Of a DNA stretch of 64,000 nucleotides, positions 51,345 to 59,240 are shown in pieces. Position numbers and translations under genes: made by a program. The notes under the pieces were generated by a model that worked only from the letters and a program-made list of their open reading frames with translations, was not told the DNA's origin and did not search any database. The stretch's first letter is position 1; each line of letters begins with the position of its first letter. The DNA is from an uncultured Collinsella sp. (GTDB lineage: Bacteria > Actinomycetota > Coriobacteriia > Coriobacteriales > Coriobacteriaceae): NCBI GenBank assembly GCA_947001705.1, contig CAMQHT010000007.1, positions 1 through 64,000 on the forward strand, in the 5' to 3' direction.

Positions 51345-52217
51345 CTAGGAGAACATGCCGGTGAGGTAATCATTCAGCCGCTTATCCTTGGGCCGTTGGA
51401 AAATCTCGTCGGTCTCGTCGTACTCGACCATATCGCCCATGTAGAAAAACGCCGTGCGGTTGGACACGCGCGACGCCTGCTCCATGTTGTGCGTCACGAT
51501 GACGATGGCGCGGTCGGCCACGATCGACGACATGAGGTCCTCGATCGCCAGCGTCGAGATGGGGTCGAGCGCCGAGCAGGGCTCGTCAAACAGGATTACG
51601 TCGGGGTTGAGTGCCAGCGTGCGCGCGATGCACAAACGCTGCTGCTGACCGCCCGAAAGCGCGTAGGCGCTCTTGTCGAGCTTGTCCTTGACCTCGTCCC
51701 ACAGGGCCGCACCGCGCAGGCTTTCCTCGACCATGCGATCGAGCTCGTCGCGGTCGGTGATGCCGTGGCGCTTGGGCGCAAACGTGATGTTGTCTCGAAT
51801 GGACTTGCGGAAGGGGTTGGGCTGCTGAAACACCATGCCAATGGACCGGCGCAGCTCGTAGGTATTCTCGGTCTTGGTGTTCACGTTGCGCCCGCGATAG
51901 TTGATCTCGCCCTCCACGCGGCAGCCGCGAATCTCGCGATTCATAAGGTTGAGGCTACGCAAGAAGGTCGACTTGCCGCAACCCGAAGGCCCGATGAGCG
52001 CCGTGATCTCGCCCTTGTGGAAGTCGAGCGACGTATTGTGCAGTGCATGGTGGTCGCCATAGTACACGTTGACGTCCTTGGTGGAGAGCACAACCTCGTC
52101 GCTCACGGCCTTGCCGCTCACGCGCACGCGCTTCTCGCTCTCCCCCACGCTCGACAGGAAGTCCCGGGTGTCGGACGATGCCGCTTCGGTTGCGGGCGTT
52201 ACATTCATCTCGCTCAT
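51345..52217 (-). CDS. pstB: phosphate ABC transporter ATP-binding protein PstB
   Basis: A 290-residue ATPase that drives high-affinity phosphate uptake through PstA/PstC. It has GPSGCGKSTFLR (Walker A) near residue 85, LSGGQQQRLCIAR (signature) and LFDEPCSALDP (Walker B). About 50 N-terminal residues (VTPATEAASSD, then SGKAVSDEVVL) precede the usual PstB start. The ATG overlaps the ancestral stop of pstA (ATGA), a normal coupled arrangement now altered by the pstA nonsense codon. It is the last gene of the operon, followed by a terminator; no phoU is present here. Confidence 0.95.
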   Translation of the reverse strand: MSEMNVTPATEAASSDTRDFLSSVGESEKRVRVSGKAVSDEVVLSTKDVNVYYGDHHALHNTSLDFHKGEITALIGPSGCGKSTFLRSLNLMNREIRGCRVEGEINYRGRNVNTKTENTYELRRSIGMVFQQPNPFRKSIRDNITFAPKRHGITDRDELDRMVEESLRGAALWDEVKDKLDKSAYALSGGQQQRLCIARTLALNPDVILFDEPCSALDPISTLAIEDLMSSIVADRAIVIVTHNMEQASRVSNRTAFFYMGDMVEYDETDEIFQRPKDKRLNDYLTGMFS

Positions 52218-53140
52218 TCGGCCGTCATCTTCCTTGCCAGTTGCTTGCCCACAATGCGGGCGATTACGTTAAACAGCAGCACGCAAATCATCAGCAGTGC
52301 AGCGGTGCCCCAGACGATCTGCTAGGCCTCGGGGCTGCCCTCGCCATAGATCTTGTAGATGTGCACGGCGAGCGACTCGCCGGGACGGAACACGTTCCAA
52401 GCGCAGGTGGGGCTCGACAGGTTAAAGCTCAAGAAGTTCAGGCGAACCGGCGAGCTCATACCCGAGGTAAAAAGCAGTGCTGCGGCCTCGCCAAACACGC
52501 GACCGGCCGAAAGCACGATGCCCGTCACGATGGCAGGCATGGCCTCGGGGATCAGGATGTGCAGCGTGGCCTCCCAGCGAGTGAGGCCCATGGCCAGGCA
52601 CGCATCGCGCTGGGCCTGCGGCACGTCCTCGAGCGCCTGCTGGATCACGCGCACCAGGATGGGGATGTTGAACATGGTGAGCGCGACGGCGCCGGAGATG
52701 ATGGAGTACTTCCAGCCCAGCTGCACCGAGAACACCAGAAAACCGAACATGCCGACGACGATGGAAGGCAGCGAGGACAACGTCTCGATGGCGGTGGAGG
52801 CGATGTCGCGGATGGGTCCGTCCGGCGCGTACTCAACCAAAAAGACCGCTCCGCCCAGACTGATGGGCACCGAGATGATCAGGGTGATCAGCAGCAGGTA
52901 GAACGAGTCGAACAGCTGGTAGAGCACGCCGCCCTGCGTTCCGTTGGCGCGCGACGGCTCCGTGAGAAAGCCCGGCTGGAACAGCGTCGAGACGCCCTCA
53001 AACAGGATATAGGCCACCATGGAGACGACGATGAGCATGACGATGGCGACGATCGCCGTCAGCACGCCCGTGGCGATGCGGTCCTGCTTTTGGACGCGCC
53101 CGAGTCTCGCCTCGTCAATGTGGATGCGCGTGCTAGCCAC
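52214..53140 (-). pseudogene. pstA: phosphate ABC transporter permease PstA, interrupted by an in-frame amber codon
   Basis: A membrane permease subunit of the Pst phosphate transporter. The frame reads well from GTG 53140 (just at the pstC stop; a TTG at 53164 is an alternative) through ISLGGAVFLVEYAP and GRVFGEAAALLF up to GEGSPEA, where a TAG (52,322-52,324) stops it. Without that codon the same frame continues as QIVWGTAALLMICVLLFNVIA to KMTAE and then ends in a TGA overlapping the pstB start. This adds 36 residues that form the last membrane helix. The TAG could derive from CAG by one C-to-T change. The shortened protein (272 residues) would lack its final helix and may be inactive. Confidence 0.85.
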
Positions 53141-54041
53141 GAGCCTTCGCCCCCTTGCGGCCAATGAGATGGATGATCAGGATGAAGATGAGGCTCATGC
53201 CCATCAGCAGCAGACCGAGCGCCCACAGAACATCGTCCTGGGCCGAGCCCTCGGCATAGACCGCCATGGACGTGGTGAGCGTGGTGGTGATGGTCGAGGC
53301 CGGCGACAGCAGCGACGTCGGCATGGCCTCGATGCCGCCGATGACCATGCGCACGGCGAGCGTCTCGCCAAAGGCGCGGGTCATGCCCAAGATAACCGCG
53401 GTCATGAGCGACGGCATGGCGGACTTGAGCACCACGTGCCAGATGGTCTGCCAGCGGGTGTAGCCCAGCGCGAGCGAGCCCTGGCGGTAGCCGTCGGGCA
53501 CGGCGCGCAGGCCATCGACCGAAAGCGTGGTCATCGTCGGCAGAATCATGACCGCCAGCACGATGGCGCCGGGCAAGATGCCCAGGCCCGTGCTCACGTG
53601 GAAAACGCTCTTCATAAGACCGACGACCACGTGAAAGCCAATCAGTCCAAAGACGACCGAGGGAATGCCGGTCAAAGGCTCAATAAGCGGCTGAAAGACC
53701 TTGGAACCAAATTTGGGTTGGATCTCGACCGCAAAGATGGCGGAGCCGATGGCGATGGGCAGCGCGATGAGCGTGGAGAGCACCATGACCGCAAACGAGG
53801 TGACGATCAGGGGCAGGGCGCCGGTATAGGGCAGGCCGTTTTCGGCTGTGTTGGCCAGGTCCCACTTGGTGCCGGTGAAGAACTCGACGACCGAGACGCC
53901 GTCCTTGACAAAAGCCGAGAGGCCCTTTTGGGCGACCATGAAGATAAGCGCGGCAACGACAAGCGTCACGAGCGCTACGCACGCGCCCGTGACGCCCAGG
54001 CCCACGTTCTCAAGGTCGCGCTTTGGCAGCTGTTTTGCCAT
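53133..54041 (-). CDS. pstC: phosphate ABC transporter permease PstC
   Basis: A 302-residue inner-membrane subunit pairing with PstA. Six membrane helices are visible, starting VGLGVTGACVALVTLVVAALIFMV, with the EAA-type loop TRWQTIWHVVLKSAMPSLMTAVILGMTRAFGE conserved in the permease family and AIGSAIFAVEI earlier. AAAGG lies 8 bases before the ATG. It follows pstS by about 25 bases in a standard pstSCAB order. Confidence 0.95.
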   Translation of the reverse strand: MAKQLPKRDLENVGLGVTGACVALVTLVVAALIFMVAQKGLSAFVKDGVSVVEFFTGTKWDLANTAENGLPYTGALPLIVTSFAVMVLSTLIALPIAIGSAIFAVEIQPKFGSKVFQPLIEPLTGIPSVVFGLIGFHVVVGLMKSVFHVSTGLGILPGAIVLAVMILPTMTTLSVDGLRAVPDGYRQGSLALGYTRWQTIWHVVLKSAMPSLMTAVILGMTRAFGETLAVRMVIGGIEAMPTSLLSPASTITTTLTTSMAVYAEGSAQDDVLWALGLLLMGMSLIFILIIHLIGRKGAKARG

Positions 54042-54066
54042 TGCAAACCTTTCCGGGGGCGATTAC

Positions 54067-55008
54067 TTATTTAGCAGAGACCTTGCCGCTGGCGTCCTTG
54101 ACGACCTTCATGGCAGAGACGGGGATAAAGCCCTGCTCCTCGACGAGCTTGCCCTGGACGTCGTCGGAAAGCATGAACTCCAGGAAGGCCGTGGTGGCCT
54201 CGTCGGCGTCCTTGGAGCAGTACATGTGCTCGGTAGCCCAGATCTTGAAGGAGTCGTCGGTGACGTTTGCGCTCTTGGGCTCGACGCCCTCGACCTTGAT
54301 GGCGTTGAACTTGGAGTCATCGAAGTGCGAGAAGTCGAGGTAGGAGATGGCGTTATCGGTGCTGCCCATCTGAGTCTGGACGTCGCCGGACTTGTCGAGC
54401 TCGGCGTCGCCCTTAAAGTCGACTGCCTCGTCGCCAAAGACGGCAGCCTCGAAGGTGGCGCGGGTACCGGAACCGGCCTTGCGGTTGAGAACGACAATCT
54501 TGGCGTCGTCGCCGCCGACCTCCTTCCAGTTGGTGATCTGGCCGGAGAAGATGCCCTTGAGCTGCTCGAGGGACAGGTCGTCGACCTTCACGTTCTTAGA
54601 GACGACGGGACCCATGCCCACGACGGCGACCTCGTGGTCGACGAGGTTCTTGACCTGGTCGGCCTCGAGCTTGGTCTCGGCGAAGACGTCGGAGTTACCG
54701 ATGGTGACGGTGCCGGCGGCAACAGCGGTCAGACCTTTGCCCGAACCGTTGCCCGAGCCGGAGACGGAGACGTCGGGGTTGGCATCCATGAACTTCTCGG
54801 CAGCGGCCTCGACGAGAGCCTGGAACGAGGAGGCACCGTCGTAGGTCACCTCGCCGGCGACGGACTCGGCAGCGGCAGCGGCGCTGCCCTTGTCGACAGC
54901 GTTGGAAGCGCCGGAGCCGCCGCAACCAACGAGACCGAGGCCGACGATGCTGGCAAGACCACCAGCGAGGCCGAGGAACTGACGACGAGAATAAGCCTGA
55001 TCGAGCAT
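54067..55008 (-). CDS. pstS: phosphate-binding lipoprotein PstS
   Basis: A 313-residue extracytoplasmic phosphate-binding protein. The N-terminus carries a twin-arginine signal (SRRQFLGLAGG) together with a lipobox (GLVGC), so it is probably exported folded and anchored by lipid at that Cys (near residue 29). Phosphate-binding signatures include GSGNGSGKGL and KAGSGTRATFE. The start at 55008 is favoured by AAAGGAAG upstream. It is the first gene of pstSCAB. No clear Pho box was identified in the upstream gap, which is occupied by a hairpin repeat at 55,212. Confidence 0.95.
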   Translation of the reverse strand: MLDQAYSRRQFLGLAGGLASIVGLGLVGCGGSGASNAVDKGSAAAAAESVAGEVTYDGASSFQALVEAAAEKFMDANPDVSVSGSGNGSGKGLTAVAAGTVTIGNSDVFAETKLEADQVKNLVDHEVAVVGMGPVVSKNVKVDDLSLEQLKGIFSGQITNWKEVGGDDAKIVVLNRKAGSGTRATFEAAVFGDEAVDFKGDAELDKSGDVQTQMGSTDNAISYLDFSHFDDSKFNAIKVEGVEPKSANVTDDSFKIWATEHMYCSKDADEATTAFLEFMLSDDVQGKLVEEQGFIPVSAMKVVKDASGKVSAK

Positions 55009-55211
55009 GATCTTCCTTTCATACATGCGACTCGCGGGCACCCCGCCCGCTTTGCTGTTTGGAAAGATACGGCCCCGACCGGGCAACGTCCGCGCCAACT
55101 GCGGTTTCTTACGGGCATCTGATAGACCCTTACCGCAAGCGCGGCTCGGCTTTACAAACGAATAACAATCCCGCCGCCAAACATGACCCGCCTTTTACAC
55201 CAATAAAAACG

Positions 55212-55280
55212 AAGTTGCGGTGAAATAGTTCCTGTTTGGCCGTCAAATGGCCCATTCTAGGAACTATTCCACCGCAACTT
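55212..55280. repeat. long-stem hairpin repeat, CCGCAACTT family, copy 1
   Basis: 22-bp arms with a single mismatch (AAGTTGCGGTG, then AATAGTTCCT, against AGGAACTATT, then CCACCGCAACTT), with a loop holding GGCC...GGCC. Related, more diverged copies occur at 58,672-58,735 and 62,208-62,275. It lies between pstS and the Sapep gene. Confidence 0.75.
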
Positions 55281-55301
55281 AGATTGGGAAACCGCGAGAC
55301 C

Positions 55302-56738
55302 TTAAAGCTCTAATTCATTCAAACGGAGGATCGCAACAATATAGATCTTGAGCGCCTGCTTGAGCTGTTCCTCGTTGGCGCACTCGTTGGGGCCGTGCAT
55401 CTGGCCGCCCCACGAGGGCAGCTCCAGGCCGGTCTCCTCGGGGCCAAACGAGACGGCGCGGGCAAAGTTGCGCGCGTACGTGCCGCCGCCCATGGCAAAG
55501 GGTTCAGCATGCTTGCCGGTGAACTCGTTATAGGTATCGATAAGCGCCTTCACGGCCGGATCGTCGGCAGACACCGAGAACGGCACCTTCGCACGACCCA
55601 CACGGCACGTCACGCCAAAACGGCCCACGAGCGGCTCGAGCTGCTCGCGGATGGTATCGGCACTCGTGCTGTCGGGGAAGCGCACGTCGATGACCTGCTC
55701 GATATGGCCATCCGCCACACGGATGACGCCAGCGTTGCAGGTAAGCGGGCCAAACGCTGGGCTCGTCGCGTCGATACCCAGGCCGCGACCATAGGCATCC
55801 GCATGCACAAAGGCCAGGAACTTGACGAACTCGTGCTCGGCAGGCGTCAGCAGGCGCTCGTCGCGTGCACCAAACGCGTCCTCGGCCTCGCGCAGATACG
55901 ACACGATCAGGCCGACGGCATTGATCGTCCCCTCGGGCATCGAGGCGTGACCGCCAATACCGTGGGCGAAAATCTGCACATGACCATTGTCGAGAGCCGT
56001 GATCTCCAGGCGGTCAGCATTCTCGACCGGCGCCGGCAGCTCATCGGCGGCAATCGCGAGCTCGCAGATAGACTGCGACGGAATGGCGTTGCTCGCCTCG
56101 GCACCGCTCCAGGACACAATGCGCCCGCCGTCGATCTTGGGGCTCACGAACGTCGCCCCAAACTGGCCCTTCTCAGCATTGCAGACCGGGAACTCGGCAT
56201 CGGGCGTAAACAAAAAGTCGGGGTCTGCGTTGTTCTCCAGATAATGGTGAACGTCGGACATGCCCACTTCCTCATCGCAGCCCAGCAGCGCGCGGAAGGT
56301 GTAGCGCGGAACAATGCCGTGCTTGAGCAAGTAGGCGCCGGCGTAGAGTGACAATACCGCCGGGCCCTTGTCGTCAATCACGCCGCGACCGAGCAGCCAG
56401 CCCTCGCGGCGCTCCATGGTGAACGGGTCGGTGTTCCAGCCAGGGCCGGCGGGAACCACGTCCACGTGGCAGATAGTCGCGAGCTGTTTGTCGCCGCGGC
56501 CCGGGATATCGGCGATTCCCACATAGCCCTCGTCGTCGCTCGTCTGATAGCCGAGCTTCTGCGCGATGCCGAGCGCGCAATCGAGCGCGTCACGGACCGG
56601 GCGGCCAAACGGCGCGCCGGGCTCCGCATCGGCAGAAACTGCCACGGACGGATAACTCACCAGCTGCTCGATATCGGCGACGACATCCTCCCAGACCTCG
56701 TCGACATACTCGGCAACGCTCTGCTCCACCTGATTCAT
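55302..56738 (-). CDS. Sapep/PepV-like M20 dipeptidase
   Basis: A 478-residue metal-dependent dipeptidase of the Sapep/PepV branch of family M20, probably cytosolic, releasing amino acids from dipeptides. Motifs are CHVDVVPAG near residue 83, GRGVIDDKGP near 112, GCDEEVGMSDVHHYL near 144 and TPDAEFPVCNAEKGQ near 165, the last characteristic of this branch, with a large lid domain. The ATG 56738 has AAGGAGG just upstream, so the 15 further upstream codons are left out. It is monocistronic between pstS and a HAD gene. Confidence 0.92.
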   Translation of the reverse strand: MNQVEQSVAEYVDEVWEDVVADIEQLVSYPSVAVSADAEPGAPFGRPVRDALDCALGIAQKLGYQTSDDEGYVGIADIPGRGDKQLATICHVDVVPAGPGWNTDPFTMERREGWLLGRGVIDDKGPAVLSLYAGAYLLKHGIVPRYTFRALLGCDEEVGMSDVHHYLENNADPDFLFTPDAEFPVCNAEKGQFGATFVSPKIDGGRIVSWSGAEASNAIPSQSICELAIAADELPAPVENADRLEITALDNGHVQIFAHGIGGHASMPEGTINAVGLIVSYLREAEDAFGARDERLLTPAEHEFVKFLAFVHADAYGRGLGIDATSPAFGPLTCNAGVIRVADGHIEQVIDVRFPDSTSADTIREQLEPLVGRFGVTCRVGRAKVPFSVSADDPAVKALIDTYNEFTGKHAEPFAMGGGTYARNFARAVSFGPEETGLELPSWGGQMHGPNECANEEQLKQALKIYIVAILRLNELEL

Positions 56739-56792
56739 GGACGACCTCCTTACCAATGAGCGGCGAGCGTGCCCGCCCCTCACATCAAATAC

Positions 56793-57455
56793 CTATATAG
56801 CGAAAAGTTTAGCAAGCTCGGCCACCGAGTGCACCACTGCATCGGCACCCGCCGCCTCGTGCTCGCCCGGCGCCGCCGCGCCCGAATAGATACCAATGCA
56901 CGGCACGCTCATCGCGTGCGCGCCCTCGACGTCGTTAAAGCGATCGCCGATCATCACGGCATCGCCCGCGGCCGCACCCAAGGCCGCCAACGCGTCGCGG
57001 ACCGAATCGGCCTTGGTCTCGCGCCCCTGCGGCGGATTCATGCCAACCACCGCCTCAAACTGAGAAAGTCCCAGCTCTCCCACCATGTCAACGCACTTTG
57101 CCTCCATGCGCGACGTCGCCACGGCCAAGCGCTTGCCCTGGGCGACCAACCCATCCAGCAGCTCGGGGATCCCGTCAAACACGGGATACTCCTCCGGTCC
57201 CAGCTCGTCAAAAAAGGCGCGGTACTCGTCGGCCACCACAAGCGACTCCTCGCGGGAGAAGCCATAAAAGTCGTGAAAACTCTTCCACAGGGGCGGCCCG
57301 ATCATGCGACGCAGGTCACCCATCTGCGCCTCCGAAAACCCGCGTGCAGCCAGCGTCTTGCGCGTCGAGGTCATCACCGCCCGACCCGTATCGGCCACCG
57401 TGCCATCAAAATCAAACAGCACGACCGGCCGTTTGCATATCTCCAGCGCCTCCAT
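56793..57455 (-). CDS. HAD family hydrolase, phosphoglycolate-phosphatase-like
   Basis: A 220-residue HAD phosphatase of the Gph/PGMB group. It has LFDFDGTVADTG (nucleophile Asp near residue 14), a cap domain beginning LAARGFSEAQMGDLRRMIGPPLW, VATSRMEAK (motif II) and MIGDRFNDVEGAHA (motif IV). The ATG at 57455 is favoured by GAGGG six bases upstream; another ATG lies two codons earlier. The substrate is probably a small phosphorylated metabolite and cannot be specified. Confidence 0.88.
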   Translation of the reverse strand: MEALEICKRPVVLFDFDGTVADTGRAVMTSTRKTLAARGFSEAQMGDLRRMIGPPLWKSFHDFYGFSREESLVVADEYRAFFDELGPEEYPVFDGIPELLDGLVAQGKRLAVATSRMEAKCVDMVGELGLSQFEAVVGMNPPQGRETKADSVRDALAALGAAAGDAVMIGDRFNDVEGAHAMSVPCIGIYSGAAAPGEHEAAGADAVVHSVAELAKLFAI

Positions 57456-57611
57456 CGGCATCCCTCTTCCCCAGTTGACGATTTCCACACCGACACTTCA
57501 AACTGTTGACTATTCAACAATTGAACCTAGCAATGTAGAGCAACTCCACTATACTTGACGCACTTTGCTCTCTGAAGGCGACGAGCAGGCGTCCCAACGA
57601 AAGGTGCAATT

Positions 57612-58472
57612 ATGTCTTTTGCCATCATAACCGACTCCACGTCGGACATCTCCCCCGTCCGTGCCCAAGAGCTCGGCATTTACGTGATTCCACTGCATGT
57701 GATTATTGAGGGTGAGGACCTGCTCGACCAGGTGCAGATCACCGCCGAGGAATACGTCGCCCGCATGGCCGGCTCCGAGCAGCTGCCGCACACCTCGCAG
57801 CCGAGCGCCGGCGAGTTCAAGGCACTCTTTGACCGCGTGCTCGCCGACGGCCACGATAGCGCCATCTTTATCTCGCTATGCAGCGAGTGGTCCGCCTGCT
57901 ATGCCAACGCGAGCCTGGTGGCAGAGACCCACGAGCTCGACGTGCGCTGCATCGATTCGCGCACCGGCTCGGGTGCTGAGGGCCTGCTGGTGGAGTACGC
58001 GCTGGCCATGCGCGAGGACGGCCGCAGCTTGGACGAGACCGAAGCACAGATCCGCGCGACCTTGCCCGACGCCCACCTGCTGCTGATTCCCCGCACGCTC
58101 GAGAACCTGGTTAAGAACGGCCGCGCGCCCAAGCTCGCCGGCCATCTCACGCAGATGCTCAACATTCGCCTGGCCGTTTCGCCGGAATGGAAATCGGGCG
58201 AGATCAAGGCCGTCAAAAAGGGCCGCGGCGCCAAGCGCATCGTCGCCAACACCATGGCCGATTGCCTCGCATTTTTGGCCGAGCATCCGGGCTCCAGCGT
58301 TCGCGTGCTCACGACCGGTGCTGCCGAGGAGCAGGAGCTCGTCAGCCAGGCGCTCGCGGGCCAGGACTACGCCGATGCCGGCACCGGCCCCATCGGCTGC
58401 ACCATCGCCACCCACGTAGGCGTCGACGCCATAGCCATCAGCTACTGCCCCCGCTACCAACCTGCCAATTAG
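57612..58472 (+). CDS. DegV family fatty-acid-binding protein (second copy)
   Basis: 286 residues, starting AIITDSTSDISP, with PHTSQPSAGEFKALFDR (the TSQPS lipid-binding signature, intact here) near residue 62 and the CYANASLVAE and GSGAEGLLVEYAL regions. It is more typical of the family than the copy at 1922. GAAAGGTGCAATT precedes the ATG. It is monocistronic and ends with a hairpin terminator straddling its stop codon. Confidence 0.9.
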   Translation: MSFAIITDSTSDISPVRAQELGIYVIPLHVIIEGEDLLDQVQITAEEYVARMAGSEQLPHTSQPSAGEFKALFDRVLADGHDSAIFISLCSEWSACYANASLVAETHELDVRCIDSRTGSGAEGLLVEYALAMREDGRSLDETEAQIRATLPDAHLLLIPRTLENLVKNGRAPKLAGHLTQMLNIRLAVSPEWKSGEIKAVKKGRGAKRIVANTMADCLAFLAEHPGSSVRVLTTGAAEEQELVSQALAGQDYADAGTGPIGCTIATHVGVDAIAISYCPRYQPAN

Positions 58473-58499
58473 GGATGCAGTTCATTTTTGGCAGGTTTT
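58457..58499 (+). terminator. terminator spanning the DegV stop codon
   Basis: AACCTGCCAA (within the last codons) pairs with TTGGCAGGTT about 20 bases later, followed by TTATC. The right arm is also part of a tandem duplication. Confidence 0.65.
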
Positions 58500-58537
58500 A
58501 TCTGGGCAAACTTTTGGCAGGTTTTATCTGGGCAAAC
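58486..58537. repeat. 26-bp tandem duplication
   Basis: TTTTGGCAGGTTTTATCTGG then GCAAAC occurs twice without spacing. Both copies can pair with the AACCTGCCAA at the DegV stop, giving alternative terminator hairpins. Confidence 0.85.
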
Positions 58538-58627
58538 GTCAAGCGCCAACAAAGGCTTGCCTGACAAGACCGGACATGCTGGGGCTGTCGAGCGACCGAG
58601 ATACAGCCAGCAACAGCAAAACCATCA

Positions 58628-58667
58628 CGCCGGCGCACCCAACTCAGGGCGCGCCGGCGTTTCTTTA
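58628..58667 (+). terminator. GC-rich hairpin with a short T run
   Basis: CGCCGGCGC and GCGCCGGCG around a 14-base loop, then TTTCTTT. It lies in a gene-free gap and suggests a short transcript ends here. Confidence 0.5.
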
Positions 58668-58671
58668 AGAG

Positions 58672-58735
58672 CTGCGGCGGGAACGGGGCCGTTTTAGTCG
58701 AAAGGCCGCAACCAATCCCCATTGCGCCGTAACTT
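58672..58735. repeat. hairpin repeat, CCGCAACTT family, copy 2 (diverged)
   Basis: The GGCCG...ACCAATCCCCATT...CGTAACTT layout matches the copy at 62,208. The stem is less perfect than in copy 1. Confidence 0.55.
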
Positions 58736-58805
58736 CATTGCCGCTCAGCCACCCAATCGAGATAATGTTAGCAATTGACGCTTTATCCAACCCCTCTCTG
58801 CGATA

Positions 58806-59031
58806 CCCCGTGGGCAAAAAGGGTAAATATGAGTACTGTCACCAATTTAGTAACAGCGAAATATGGCTAAATTTGCCATCTTGAGCCAATTTCAAACGCC
58901 ATAACGTCCCAAATCGCCGTGTTTAGGGGGTTGGCTATATCATATTTCAATCGATTGGTCTTAAATACTTTCCAGATGATATGATACTTAACCAACAACA
59001 TTACTCATATTTGCCATTTTTTGCCCACCGG
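58806..59031. repeat. MITE-like element with about 27-bp inverted ends
   Basis: The left end (CCGTGGGCAAAAA, then GGTAAATATGAGTA) and right end (TTACTCATATTTGCC, then TTTTTTGCCCACCGG) are inverted copies with few differences. The 226-bp interior is AT-rich with no coding potential. It sits about 200 bases upstream of the TOTE primase-helicase gene; the remaining bases to 59,240 have no recognised feature. Confidence 0.75.
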
Positions 59032-59240
59032 CCCATTCGAGGGCAACTCCCCGTTGTCTCTAACCCACCCCATGGCCGCTAAAACCCATTCCGCAACAGC
59101 CGGCACACACTTTGGCGCCACCCGAACACCACTCACGGAGCCACACTCCACTATCACCGAACCGAAACAAGAGCCGAGCGCTCCAACAACCAAAATAACG
59201 TACCCTCATTTCAATGAACCCTGACAAGGACGGCATTTAT

